Source: Streptomyces sp. WMMC500
GTDB taxonomy: Bacteria > Actinomycetota > Actinomycetes > Streptomycetales > Streptomycetaceae
Length of the DNA stretch: 64,000 nt
Reading direction: 5' to 3'
Assembly (NCBI RefSeq): GCF_027497195.1
Contig: NZ_CP114905.1
Coordinates: 5,715,001 to 5,779,000 of the forward strand
This document shows positions 49,152 through 57,931 of this stretch, in pieces (position 1 is the first letter of the stretch; the number at the start of each line of letters is the position of its first letter). Both the position numbers and the translations under genes were made by a program. Under the pieces are notes generated by a model. That model ran no database searches. It was given only the letters and a program-made list of their open reading frames with translations, and was not told the origin of the DNA.

Positions 49152-50702
49152 ATGACGCGCGAACACGTCAGGGTGGCGGTGATCGGCTCCGGCTTCGGCG
49201 GCCTCGGCGCCGCCGTACGGCTGCGCCGGGAGGGGATCACGGACTTCGTCGTGCTGGAGCGCGCGAGCGCGCTCGGCGGCACGTGGCGGGACAACGCCTA
49301 CCCGGGTTGCGCCTGCGACGTCCCCTCCCACCTGTACTCGTTCTCCTTCGCGCCCAACGCCGAGTGGCCGCGCACCTTCTCCGGCCAGGAGCACATCCGG
49401 GAGTACCTGGAGCAGGTCGCCGACATCTTCGGCGTACGGCAGCACATCCGCTTCGACCACGAGGTGCGCGGCATCCGCTGGGACGACGACGAGCTGCACT
49501 GGGAGATCGACACCGCGCACCGCGAACTCACCGCCGACGTCGTAGTCTCCGCCACCGGGCCGCTGTCCGACCCCAAGGTCCCGGACATCCCCGGCCTCGA
49601 CACGTTCCCCGGCAAGGTCTTCCACTCCGCGCGCTGGGACCACGACGTGCCGCTCGGCGGCAAGCGGGTCGCCATGGTCGGCACGGGCGCCTCCGCCATC
49701 CAGATCGTGCCGTCCATCCAGCCCGAGGTCTCCCGGCTCACCGTCTTCCAGCGCACGCCGCCGTGGGTGCTGCCGCGCGTGGACCGCGCCATCAGCGCGC
49801 CCGAGCGGTGGCTGCACGCGCGCGTACCCGCGACCACCAAGCTGCGCCGCGGCCTCCTGTGGGGCATCCGCGAACTTCAGGTGCAGGCGTTCACCAAACG
49901 TCCCAACGAGCTGGGATTCGTGGAGCTCATGGCCAAGCGGAACCTGAGCCGGGCGATCAAGGACCCCGACCTGCGCCGCAAACTCGTACCCGACTACCGG
50001 ATCGGCTGCAAGCGGATCCTGCTGTCCAACGACTACTATCCGGCGCTCGCCCAGCCCAACGTCGACGTCGTCGCCTCCGGTCTGCGGGAGGTGCGCGGGT
50101 CGACCCTCGTGGCCGCCGACGGCACCGAGACCGAGGCCGACGCGATCATCTTCGGGACGGGCTTCCACGTCACGGACATGCCCATCGCCGACCGCATCAA
50201 GGGCCGTGACGGCACCACCCTCGCGGAGGCGTGGCGCGGCGGGATGGCGGCGCTGCGCGGCGCGAGCGCGGCCGGCTTTCCCAACCTGCTGACGATCATC
50301 GGCCCCAACACCGGCCTCGGGAACAGCTCGATGATCCTCATCATCGAAGCGCAGCTCACCTACATGGCCGACTTCGTCCGCCGCCTCGACCAGCTCGGCG
50401 GGTCCGGCGGCCGGGTCGCGCTCGACGCGCGCCCGTCCGCGGTGAAGGACTGGAACACGCGCGTGCAGGAGCGGATGAAGCGCACGGTGTGGAACACCGG
50501 CGGCTGCGATAGCTGGTACCTGGACGCGAACGGGCGCAACACGACCGTGTGGCCGGGCACGACGACCGAGTTCCGGAAGGTGACGAGGAAGGTGCACGTG
50601 GAGGAGTACGAGCTGCTGCGCGCCGGGGACGGGACGCCGCGCGCGGCGGGCCTCGCGCCGGAGTCCGCCGGAACCCACCGGGGTGAGGAGGCCGTCCGAT
50701 GA
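49152..50702 (+). CDS. flavin-containing Baeyer-Villiger monooxygenase
   Basis: A 516-residue FAD/NADPH monooxygenase that inserts oxygen next to a carbonyl. VRVAVIGSGFGGLGAAVRLRREGITDFVVLERASALGGTWRDNAYPGCACDVPSHLYSFSF contains the first Rossmann GxGxxG, and FPGKVFHSARWD is the Baeyer-Villiger fingerprint FxGxxxHxxxWD (about residues 152 to 163). The second Rossmann motif is VAMVGTGASAIQIVPSI. IGPNTGLGNSSMILIIEAQLTYMADFVRRL is the expected C-terminal block. ATG 49152 has GGGAGG ten bases upstream. The next gene, a hydrolase, overlaps the stop (ATGA), so the lactone or ester product could be hydrolysed at once. Confidence 0.93.
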   Translation: MTREHVRVAVIGSGFGGLGAAVRLRREGITDFVVLERASALGGTWRDNAYPGCACDVPSHLYSFSFAPNAEWPRTFSGQEHIREYLEQVADIFGVRQHIRFDHEVRGIRWDDDELHWEIDTAHRELTADVVVSATGPLSDPKVPDIPGLDTFPGKVFHSARWDHDVPLGGKRVAMVGTGASAIQIVPSIQPEVSRLTVFQRTPPWVLPRVDRAISAPERWLHARVPATTKLRRGLLWGIRELQVQAFTKRPNELGFVELMAKRNLSRAIKDPDLRRKLVPDYRIGCKRILLSNDYYPALAQPNVDVVASGLREVRGSTLVAADGTETEADAIIFGTGFHVTDMPIADRIKGRDGTTLAEAWRGGMAALRGASAAGFPNLLTIIGPNTGLGNSSMILIIEAQLTYMADFVRRLDQLGGSGGRVALDARPSAVKDWNTRVQERMKRTVWNTGGCDSWYLDANGRNTTVWPGTTTEFRKVTRKVHVEEYELLRAGDGTPRAAGLAPESAGTHRGEEAVR

Positions 50703-51739
50703 GCCGGCTCATGCACGTCACCTCCGGCCCGTACGCCCCGCCCGTACCCCGGCGCGAGCTGACCGCCGTCTCCGCCGACGGCACCCGGCTGTACGTCGAG
50801 GAGCACGGGCCGAAGGACGCGCCCGCCGTCGTCCTCGCGCACGGCTGGTGCTGCTCGACGGCCTTCTGGGCGCCGGTCGTCCGGCAGCTCGCACCCGCGC
50901 ACCGCGTCATCGTCTACGACCAGCGCGGCCACGGCCGCAGCCCCGCCGGCGGCGTCGGCTCGTACCACACCGCCACCCTCGCCGACGACCTCGGCGCGGT
51001 GCTCGACGCGGCGCTGGCGCCCGGCGAGAAGGCCGTGATCGGCGGCCACTCGATGGGCGGCATGACGCTGATGGCCGCCGCCGGGCGGCCGTATCTGCGC
51101 GAGCGGGCCGCGGCCGTGCTGCTGTGCAGCACGGGCAGCGCGCAGTTGGTGCCCGAGTCGCGGGTGGTGCCGCTGCGGGCGCGGGCGCTGCGCTCCGCGG
51201 TGCAGCGCGCGCTGCTGGTCTCGAAGCTGCCGATGGGGCCGGTGACGCCGCTGTCGAAGAAGGTGCTGGGCCCGGCGATCCTGGGGCGCGGCGCCACCCC
51301 GGCGCAGATCGAGGCGAGCGTCCGCATCGTCTTCGCCAGCCCGCGCAGGGCGCGCGGCGCCTGGGGACGGGTGCTGGCGACCCTCGACCTGGACGCGGAG
51401 GTCGCGCGGATGCCGGTGCCGGCCGCGGTGGTGCACGGCGCCGCCGACAAGCTCACGCCGGTGCGGCTGGCGCGGAGGATCGACGAGCTGCTGCCGCAGA
51501 GCGCGGGGTTCACCGAGCTGCCCGGGCTGGGGCACATGACGCCGATCGAGGCGCCGTACGCGGTCGCCGAGGTGCTGCGCGAACTCGTACGCGACCACCT
51601 GGCGGGAGCACCGGCGGGGGCGCAGGCTGAAGAGACCGCCGGGGGACCGGCCGAGACCGTCGAGCCGGCCGGGACGCCCGGGACGGCAGCCGGGCCGGCC
51701 GCCGCGGCGGCCACCGAGAAGGAGGAGGCGGGCGCATGA
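50699..51739 (+). CDS. alpha/beta hydrolase, esterase or lactonase-like
   Basis: A 346-residue alpha/beta hydrolase. AVVLAHGWCCSTAFWAPVVRQL gives the oxyanion hole, VIVYDQRGHGRSPAGG follows, and AVIGGHSMGGMTLMAAAGRP holds the nucleophile Ser in GHSMGG (about residue 118). VVHGAADKLTPVRLARRI and PGLGHMTPIEAP supply Asp and His. The last 40 residues are Ala/Glu/Gly-rich. The ATG overlaps the monooxygenase stop and its own stop overlaps the next ATG (ATGA at both ends), so the three proteins are made together. It likely hydrolyses the ester produced by the monooxygenase. Confidence 0.9.
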   Translation: MSRLMHVTSGPYAPPVPRRELTAVSADGTRLYVEEHGPKDAPAVVLAHGWCCSTAFWAPVVRQLAPAHRVIVYDQRGHGRSPAGGVGSYHTATLADDLGAVLDAALAPGEKAVIGGHSMGGMTLMAAAGRPYLRERAAAVLLCSTGSAQLVPESRVVPLRARALRSAVQRALLVSKLPMGPVTPLSKKVLGPAILGRGATPAQIEASVRIVFASPRRARGAWGRVLATLDLDAEVARMPVPAAVVHGAADKLTPVRLARRIDELLPQSAGFTELPGLGHMTPIEAPYAVAEVLRELVRDHLAGAPAGAQAEETAGGPAETVEPAGTPGTAAGPAAAAATEKEEAGA

Positions 51740-52644
51740 GCCGCCGGCACGGACTGGAGGGCAGGACCGTCGTCGTCACCGGCGCCGCCCGCGGCGTCGG
51801 CGCGCTGCTGGCGCGCCGGCTGGCGGCGCGCGGGGCGCGGCTCGCACTGGTGGGGCTGGAGCCGGACGAGCTCAAGAAGGTCGCCGACGCGCTGCCGGGC
51901 GACTCCGCCCACTGGCACGCGGACGTCACCGACCACGAGGCGATGGCCGGCGCCGCCGCCGAGGTCGAGGAGCACTTCGGCGGCGTCGACGTGGTCGTCG
52001 CCAACGCGGGCGTCGCCACCGGCGGCCCGTTCCTCGACTCCGACGCCCGCTCCTTCGACCGCGTCATCGAGGTCAATCTGCTGGGCAGCGTGGCCACCGC
52101 CCGCGCCTTCCTGCCGGCGCTGGTCCGCGCGCGCGGCTACCACCTCCAGATCGCCTCGCTCGCCGCGATCACGCCCGCGCCGATGATGGCGGCGTACTGT
52201 GCGTCGAAGTCCGGCGTGGAGGCGTTCGCGCACTGCCTGCGCGCCGAGGTCGGCCACCAGGGCGTGGACGTCGGCGTCGGCTATCTGAGCTGGACCGACA
52301 CCGACATGGTGCGCGGCGCCGACGCGGACGAGGTGCTGCGCGACATGCGGGCGCGGCTGCCGTGGCCGTCGAACAAGACGTATCCCCTCGCGCCCGCCGT
52401 CGAGCGGCTGGTCGCGGGCATCGAGCGGCGCTCGCCGCACGTCTATGGGCAGTGGTGGCTGCGCGGCATGCAGTCGGTGCGCGGCGCGCTGCCGTCGGTC
52501 GTCAGCGGGCCGCTGGCGAAGCGGGAGATGGGGAAGCTGGCGCCGCTGCTCGCGGCGACGCGCGCGGCGCGCGGCGGGCTGGTCGGCGCCGGTGGCGCGG
52601 CGGACGAGCGGACGCGGGCGCTGCGCGGGAAGCGGAAAGCGTAG
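51736..52644 (+). CDS. short-chain dehydrogenase/reductase
   Basis: A 302-residue SDR. TVVVTGAARGVGALLARRLAARGARLALVGLEPDEL is the cofactor-binding motif; NAGVATGGPF gives the NAG motif, and YCASKSGVEAFAHCLRAEVGHQGVDVGVGYLSWTDTDMV has the catalytic YxxxK with the upstream Ser in QIASLAAITP. The C-terminal 100 residues (PLAPAVERLVAGIERRSPHVYGQWW) are longer than in short members and resemble Rv-type mycobacterial SDRs. It is the third gene of the monooxygenase operon; it could supply the ketone by oxidising an alcohol. Confidence 0.92.
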   Translation: MSRRHGLEGRTVVVTGAARGVGALLARRLAARGARLALVGLEPDELKKVADALPGDSAHWHADVTDHEAMAGAAAEVEEHFGGVDVVVANAGVATGGPFLDSDARSFDRVIEVNLLGSVATARAFLPALVRARGYHLQIASLAAITPAPMMAAYCASKSGVEAFAHCLRAEVGHQGVDVGVGYLSWTDTDMVRGADADEVLRDMRARLPWPSNKTYPLAPAVERLVAGIERRSPHVYGQWWLRGMQSVRGALPSVVSGPLAKREMGKLAPLLAATRAARGGLVGAGGAADERTRALRGKRKA

Positions 52645-52666
52645 GCCCCGGAGCGGGACTACGGCG

Positions 52667-52697
52667 GAGGGGCGCACCCGCGTGGGGTGCGCCCCTC
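52667..52697. terminator. hairpin terminator after the three-gene operon
   Basis: GAGGGGCGCACCC (52667-52679) and GGGTGCGCCCCTC (52685-52697) form a perfect 13-bp stem with a five-base loop between convergent genes. Confidence 0.85.
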
Positions 52698-52720
52698 GTG
52701 CGTGCCCGAACCGCGTCGGG

Positions 52721-52930
52721 TCAGCGTTCGTCCTGCTCGTCGTCGCGGCGCTCCCGCATACGGTCGCGGCCCTGCTCAGCGCCCTCCTGGGCGCGCTGCG
52801 AAGGGTCCTGGTCCTGCTGCCGGCCGCGCTCACGGCTCTGCTGGCCCTGCTCGCGGCTCTTCTGCGCGGCTTCCTTCGCCTTCTCGGCCGCGTCGCTGGC
52901 CATGTCCTTCGCCTTGTCGAATGCGCCCAT
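52721..52930 (-). CDS. small hydrophilic Gln/Arg/Glu-rich protein
   Basis: A 69-residue protein beginning MGAFDKAKDMASDAAEKAKEAAQKSREQGQQSRERGRQQDQDP. It is highly charged, without hydrophobic or cysteine residues, and resembles CsbD-like or other stress-protective hydrophilic proteins. ATG 52930 is chosen because AGGAG lies 11 bases upstream; ATG 52939 and GTG 52942 are too close to it. Function unknown. Confidence 0.65.
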   Translation of the reverse strand: MGAFDKAKDMASDAAEKAKEAAQKSREQGQQSRERGRQQDQDPSQRAQEGAEQGRDRMRERRDDEQDER

Positions 52931-53038
52931 CTTGTTCATCACTCCTAGTGCGAGAGGGTGTTGGGGCCCTCCTCAGGCTTACATACGCGGCTCAATGCCG
53001 CATTTCGGGATCAAGTGCCTTTGCGTCCCGCGGGTCTT

Positions 53039-56000
53039 CTACGCCTGCCGCGAGCGCGCCGGCAGCGGCGGCCGGCTCCGGTCCGGCACGTCGGCGTAGT
53101 CCGGCGGCACCGCGGCCGGGTGCTCGCGCAGCAGTTCCAGCGCGGTGGCCACCGCGACGTTCAGCTCGGAGGTCCGGCCCTCCGCCCAGTCCAGCGGCGT
53201 GCGTTCGGCGACCACGTCGGGCGAGACGCCGGCGTTCTCCACGCCCCAGCCGTACTCGTCGAACCAGGCCGCGTTCATCGGCACCGTGATCACCGTGCCG
53301 TCGCCCAGCCGGTGCCGGCCCGTCATGCCGACCACCCCGCCCCACGTGCGCAGCCCCACCACCGGGCCGAGGCCGAGCAGCTTGAACGCCGCCGTGATCA
53401 TGTCGCCGTCCGACGACGTCGCCTCGTCGGCCAGCGCCACCATCGGCCCGCGCGGCGCGGTCGAGGTGTACGAGACGGGCTGCGCGTTGCGCGTCAGGTC
53501 CCAGCCCATGATCGTGCGGGTCAGCTTCTCCAGCACCAGCTCGCTGATGTGCCCGCCCGCGTTGCCCCGTACGTCCACGATCAGCGACTCGCGGTTCATC
53601 TCCATCCGCACGTCCCGGTTGAACTGCGCCCAGCCGCTGGCGACCAGGTCCGGGATGTGCAGGTAGCCGCAGCGCCCGCCGCTCAGCTCGTGCACCACCG
53701 CGCGCCGCGCCGCCACCCAGTCCTGGTAGCGCAGCGGCCGGTCGTCGACCAGCGGCACCACGGCCACCCGGCGCAGCCTCCCCCCGCCGCCCGCGATCGC
53801 GAACGTCAGCTCCACCGACGTGCCCCCCGCCCCCTCCAGCAGCGGGTACGGGCCCGTGACCGGGTCGACCGCGCGGCCGTCGACGTGGGTGAGCACCGAG
53901 CCTTCCGGGATGCCGGTGCCGGCCAGCGGGGAGCGGGCGCGGGTGTCGGAGGAGTCGCCGGGCAGGATGCGGGCCAGGGCCCAGCCGCGGCCGTCGCGGG
54001 TGCGGACGAAGTTCACGCCGAGGAAGCCGATGGGCCGCCGGTAGTGCGGCGGGCCCTCGTTGCGGCGGGCGGGCGTAACGTACGCGTGCGACGTGCCCAG
54101 CTCGCCCAGCACCTCGCGCAGCAGGTCGGCGAACTCGTCCGGGGTGGCCACGCGGTCCAGCAGCGGCCGGTACTGCGCCAGCACCGCGTCCCAGTCGACG
54201 CCGCACATGTGCGGCTCCCAGAAGAACGCCCGCATGATCCGGCCGGTCTCGGCGTACGCCTGGTGCCACTCGGCCACCGGGTCGGCGACGTGCAGCACCC
54301 GCCGCAGGTCGATGTACACGGTGGTGTCCGGGTCCGCCCGGTCGGTCGCCGGGATCGCGCGCAGCGAGCCGCCGTCGTTGACCACCAGCCTGGTGCCGTC
54401 GCCGCTCACGGCGATCTCCGTGACCAGCGACGTCAGTTCGGTGAGCCGGGCGGTGGAGATGTCGAAGTGCTCCAGCGTCGGCCGGCCCGAGGTGTCCGCG
54501 GGGTTGGCGAACGTCTCGCCGAGCGCGCCGGAGATCGGCCAGCGCAGCCACACCAGCCCGCCGCCCGCGACCGGCAGCAGCGAGGAGTACTTCGACGCCG
54601 GCACCGGAATCGGCGCCACCCGGCTCTCCAGCCCCTCCGGTTCCACCAGCACCGTCCCGCCCCCCGCCGCCGACGGGCCGACCCGGTCCATCCCGCCGGC
54701 CGCGGGGCGGCCCTCGGCGGACAGCGCGAACGGCGAGGGCGTCGCGGGATGCAGCGGTACGAGGTAGGGGCGGGAGCCCAGCGGGAACGACAGGTCGCCG
54801 GTGTGCACGTCGTACACCGGGTCGAAGCCGCGCCAGGACAGGAACGCCAGATAGCGCCCGTCGCGCGTGAACACCGGCTCCTCGTCCTCGAACCGGCCGT
54901 CCGTCACGTCCACGATCGTCCGGTCCGCGATCCGGGCGATCTTGATCTGCCGCAGCGAGCGGCCGATGCCCGGGTGGGCCCAGGCGATCCACCTGGAGTC
55001 CGGCGAGAACGCCAGGTCGCGTACGGGCCCGTTGACCGACCTGATCAGCTCGGTGACCTGGCAGTCACCCGCCGCCTCGGCCGGCGACAGCTCCTCCGCG
55101 GCCCGTACCGCCTCCGCGAACTCCTCCGCCACCTCCACCGACATCCGCTCGTCGACGTGCACCCGCTCCGGCACCCGCACCAGCAGCAGCCGGCCGTCGT
55201 GCGTGGCGATCGCGATGTGCCGCCCGTCCGGCGAGGGCACCAGCGCCAGCACCCGGCCCAGCCGCCCCGCCGCCAGCCGCAGCGGCTCGCCCACGGCGCC
55301 GGTACGCGGCAGGTCCGCGATCTCGATGGCGTCGTCACCGGCCGCGTCCGTGACGTACGCGACGCGGTTGGTGTCGCCCAGCATCTCCGGCAGTCTGATC
55401 CGCGCCCCGGGAGCGTCGGTGATCGTGCGCGCCGGGCCGTCCCGGTGGGTCAGCCAGTACAGCGCGCCGCGCACCGCGAGCGCGCTGGCGCGCCCGGTGG
55501 TGTCGACTGTCAGCCCGTGCACGTTGTTCTCCGCGGCCACCTGGTACGGCCGCCGCCCGACCCGGGGGCTGCCGAGCCGCACGTCGAGGCGGCGCGGCTG
55601 CCCGGCGGGGCCGAAGTCCTCGGCGAGCCACAGCTCGCCGGCGCACTGGTAGACGACCCGGTGGCCGTCCGTGGCGGCGTTCCTGGCGTAGAACTCGGCG
55701 TGGTCGCTGTGCCTGCGCAGGTCCGTGCCGTCGGGGAGGCAGGAGTAGAGGTTGCCGACGCCCTCGTGGTCGGAGAGGAAGGCGATGCGCGTGGCGGCCG
55801 GCGGGCCGACGAACATCACGCACTCCACGTGCCCGCCGAGGTTCGCGAGCAGCCGCTCGCCGTGCAGGTAGATGCGGCCGGTGGCGCCGCCGCGGTAGCG
55901 CTTCCAGGCGGCGGGCTCGTGCGGCGGGCGGCCGGTGAGCAGCAGCGTCCTGCGGCAGCCGGACAGCTCGGCGACCGCGATGTCGTCGACCGGCCCCCAG

Positions 56001-56464
56001 GGCAGCCGGCGACCGGGGGAGCCGTCGGTCGGCACCAGATAGGACCACGTCTGGTACGACAGCGGCTGCCCCTGTGAGGAGACCGCGAGGATCTGCGGCG
56101 CGGCGTCCTCGGCCGGCGGCGTCCACCCGCACACCCGGGTGTCCGGGCTGCCCCAGTACGTCAGCCGCCGGGCCCCGCCGCCCTCGGCGGACACGACGTG
56201 GATCTCGGCGTCGAGGCTGTGCCAACTGGTGAACGCGATGGACCGCCCGTTCGGCGAGAACCGCGGATGCCCCACGCGGGTGCGGTCGACGGTCAGCCGC
56301 CAGCCCCGCTCCGGCTTCGCGCCGGGCGCGGGCAGCGGGGCGAGCCAGAGGTCGTCCTCGGCGGCGAAGCAGAGGAGGTCGCCGTGGAGGTGGGGGAAGC
56401 GGAGGTAGGGCAGGCCGGGGCCGGGCGCGGCGGTGCTCTCGGAACCGTCTGTCACAATCTCCAT
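53039..56464 (-). CDS. tricorn-type protease (S41 family)
   Basis: A 1141-residue cytosolic protease. The first 700 residues hold propeller repeats (PRFSPNGRSIAFTSWHSLDAEIHVV and many WD-like strands), followed by a PDZ region (GIPEGSVLTHVDGRAV) and the S41 catalytic domain. The tricorn tetrad can be placed: Ser792-His793 in TSHAYV, Ser1018 nucleophile in TSSDGD, and Glu1076 in GVENAGVSPDV. Tricorn degrades proteasome-released peptides in archaea and a few actinobacteria. ATG 56464 is used; GTG 56455 is an alternative. It diverges from the metal transporter genes. Confidence 0.93.
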   Translation of the reverse strand: MEIVTDGSESTAAPGPGLPYLRFPHLHGDLLCFAAEDDLWLAPLPAPGAKPERGWRLTVDRTRVGHPRFSPNGRSIAFTSWHSLDAEIHVVSAEGGGARRLTYWGSPDTRVCGWTPPAEDAAPQILAVSSQGQPLSYQTWSYLVPTDGSPGRRLPWGPVDDIAVAELSGCRRTLLLTGRPPHEPAAWKRYRGGATGRIYLHGERLLANLGGHVECVMFVGPPAATRIAFLSDHEGVGNLYSCLPDGTDLRRHSDHAEFYARNAATDGHRVVYQCAGELWLAEDFGPAGQPRRLDVRLGSPRVGRRPYQVAAENNVHGLTVDTTGRASALAVRGALYWLTHRDGPARTITDAPGARIRLPEMLGDTNRVAYVTDAAGDDAIEIADLPRTGAVGEPLRLAAGRLGRVLALVPSPDGRHIAIATHDGRLLLVRVPERVHVDERMSVEVAEEFAEAVRAAEELSPAEAAGDCQVTELIRSVNGPVRDLAFSPDSRWIAWAHPGIGRSLRQIKIARIADRTIVDVTDGRFEDEEPVFTRDGRYLAFLSWRGFDPVYDVHTGDLSFPLGSRPYLVPLHPATPSPFALSAEGRPAAGGMDRVGPSAAGGGTVLVEPEGLESRVAPIPVPASKYSSLLPVAGGGLVWLRWPISGALGETFANPADTSGRPTLEHFDISTARLTELTSLVTEIAVSGDGTRLVVNDGGSLRAIPATDRADPDTTVYIDLRRVLHVADPVAEWHQAYAETGRIMRAFFWEPHMCGVDWDAVLAQYRPLLDRVATPDEFADLLREVLGELGTSHAYVTPARRNEGPPHYRRPIGFLGVNFVRTRDGRGWALARILPGDSSDTRARSPLAGTGIPEGSVLTHVDGRAVDPVTGPYPLLEGAGGTSVELTFAIAGGGGRLRRVAVVPLVDDRPLRYQDWVAARRAVVHELSGGRCGYLHIPDLVASGWAQFNRDVRMEMNRESLIVDVRGNAGGHISELVLEKLTRTIMGWDLTRNAQPVSYTSTAPRGPMVALADEATSSDGDMITAAFKLLGLGPVVGLRTWGGVVGMTGRHRLGDGTVITVPMNAAWFDEYGWGVENAGVSPDVVAERTPLDWAEGRTSELNVAVATALELLREHPAAVPPDYADVPDRSRPPLPARSRQA

Positions 56465-56521
56465 GTTTCGGGGCGTAAGGGGCAACGGCAAGTCGGCGGC
56501 GGTTTCGCGAGGTGAGCGCTG

Positions 56522-56538
56522 TTGCCATCTCTTTGCAA
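56522..56538 (+). promoter_or_regulatory. Nur-like nickel box upstream of cbiMQO
   Basis: TTGCCA-TCTCT-TTGCAA matches the Streptomyces Nur consensus TTGCAA-N5-TTGCAA at 11 of 12 bases with the correct five-base spacing. It lies 77 bases before cbiM in the 150-base gap to the divergent tricorn gene, and its first half-site can serve as a -35 for TTGTAT at 56544-56549. Nur is the nickel-dependent Fur-family repressor; the site suggests the transporter carries nickel. Confidence 0.6.
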
Positions 56539-56614
56539 TTGGTTTGTATGACCGGGTGCCGTCCTGCCGATACATATGGGCGAACCGCCTGCCGGCCGAC
56601 GGAGGGACGCCGCC

Positions 56615-57928
56615 ATGCATGTGCCCGACGGATTCATCGACGCACCCGTCTCGGTCGCCGCCGGCGCGGTCGCCGCCGGGGCCGTGGCCGTCAGCCTGCG
56701 CGGCGCCCGGCACGAACTGGCCGAACGGACGGCGCCGCTGGCGGGGCTCGTCGCGGCGTTCGTCTTCGCCGTGCAGATGCTGAACTTCCCCGTCGCGGCG
56801 GGCACGAGCGGGCACCTGCTCGGCGGCGCGCTGGCGGCGATACTCGTGGGGCCGTGGACGGCCGTGCTGTGCATCGCCGTGGTCCTGCTGATGCAGGGAC
56901 TGCTCTTCGCGGACGGCGGGCTCACGGCCCTGGGCGTGAACATCACGCTGATGGGCGTGGTGACGGTCGCCGTGTCGTACGCCGTGTTCCGTGCGCTGTT
57001 CGGGGTGCTGCCGCGGGGGCGGGGCGGACTGGGCGGGCTGGGGGTGGCCACGTTCGTCGCGGCGGCGCTGTCGGTGCCGGCCTCGGCGCTGGCGTTCACA
57101 GGGCTGTACGCGCTGGGCGGCACCGCGGACGTGTCGCTGACGAAGGTCGCCACGGCGATGGTGGGCGTCCACCTCCTCATCGGCCTCGGCGAGGCGGCCA
57201 TCACCACGGCGACCGTCGCCTCGGTGGCCGCGGTCCGCCCGGACCTGATCCACGGCGCGCAGGGCGTGCGGCGCCCGCTCGAACTGCGCACGGCGACGGT
57301 GGCGCGGCCGGGCGACGGGGCCACGGCGCCGCTCCCGGAGCGTACGGGCACCGTCCCGGCGGGCGCCGGCACGGTCCCGGCGGGCGGCGGCACGGTGCAG
57401 GGGGCCGCCGGCCCGCGGCCGGGGCGCAGCCCGGGGCGGGTCTGGGCCGTCGGTGTGGCCGCGTCCCTCGTCCTCGCCGGGGTCGTGAGCTTCTACGCCT
57501 CCTCCGACCCGGACGGCCTGGAGAAGGTCGCGGGCGACAAGGGCATCGCCGAGGAGGAGAAGGAGCACGCGCTGTCCGACTCGCCCCTGGCGGACTACGG
57601 CGTCGAGGACATCACCGACGCCCGTCTCTCCGGCGGCCTCGCCGGCGTCATCGGCGTCACGGTCACGCTGGCGGTGGGCAGCGGGGTGTTCGTCGCGGTC
57701 CGCCGCCGCCGGGGCGGCGCGGCACCTCTGAGCGCCGCGGCGGGAGCGGGCGGCGGCGAGGGACCTGGCGAGGGACGCGGCGAGGGACGTGCGGACAAGG
57801 ATCCCGGGAGGGTGCCCGCCGCCGGACCGGCGACCGCGGCGGAGGAGCCCGGCTCCCCGGACCGCGGAGGCGCGGTCCCGGGCCCCCGCGAGACGGACCC
57901 GCGGCCCCCGGCCCGGCCGGAGGGCTGA
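56615..57928 (+). CDS. cbiM: CbiM-type ECF transporter permease fused to PDGLE domain
   Basis: Substrate-binding membrane subunit of a cobalt/nickel energy-coupling-factor transporter. It starts MHVPDGFIDAPVSVAAGAVAAG; the N-terminal His2 and GTSGHLLGGALAAILVGPWTAVLCIAVVLLMQGLLFADGG with its His are the metal ligands. About seven helices span residues 10 to 230. A linker leads to a CbiN-like PDGLE domain (SSDPDGLEKVAGDKGIAEEEKEHALSDSPLADYGVEDI) at residues 295 to 335 with two helices, so no separate cbiN is needed. CGGAGGGACGCCGCC precedes ATG 56615. The Nur-like box upstream points to nickel. Confidence 0.92.
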   Translation: MHVPDGFIDAPVSVAAGAVAAGAVAVSLRGARHELAERTAPLAGLVAAFVFAVQMLNFPVAAGTSGHLLGGALAAILVGPWTAVLCIAVVLLMQGLLFADGGLTALGVNITLMGVVTVAVSYAVFRALFGVLPRGRGGLGGLGVATFVAAALSVPASALAFTGLYALGGTADVSLTKVATAMVGVHLLIGLGEAAITTATVASVAAVRPDLIHGAQGVRRPLELRTATVARPGDGATAPLPERTGTVPAGAGTVPAGGGTVQGAAGPRPGRSPGRVWAVGVAASLVLAGVVSFYASSDPDGLEKVAGDKGIAEEEKEHALSDSPLADYGVEDITDARLSGGLAGVIGVTVTLAVGSGVFVAVRRRRGGAAPLSAAAGAGGGEGPGEGRGEGRADKDPGRVPAAGPATAAEEPGSPDRGGAVPGPRETDPRPPARPEG

Positions 57929-57931
57929 GCC

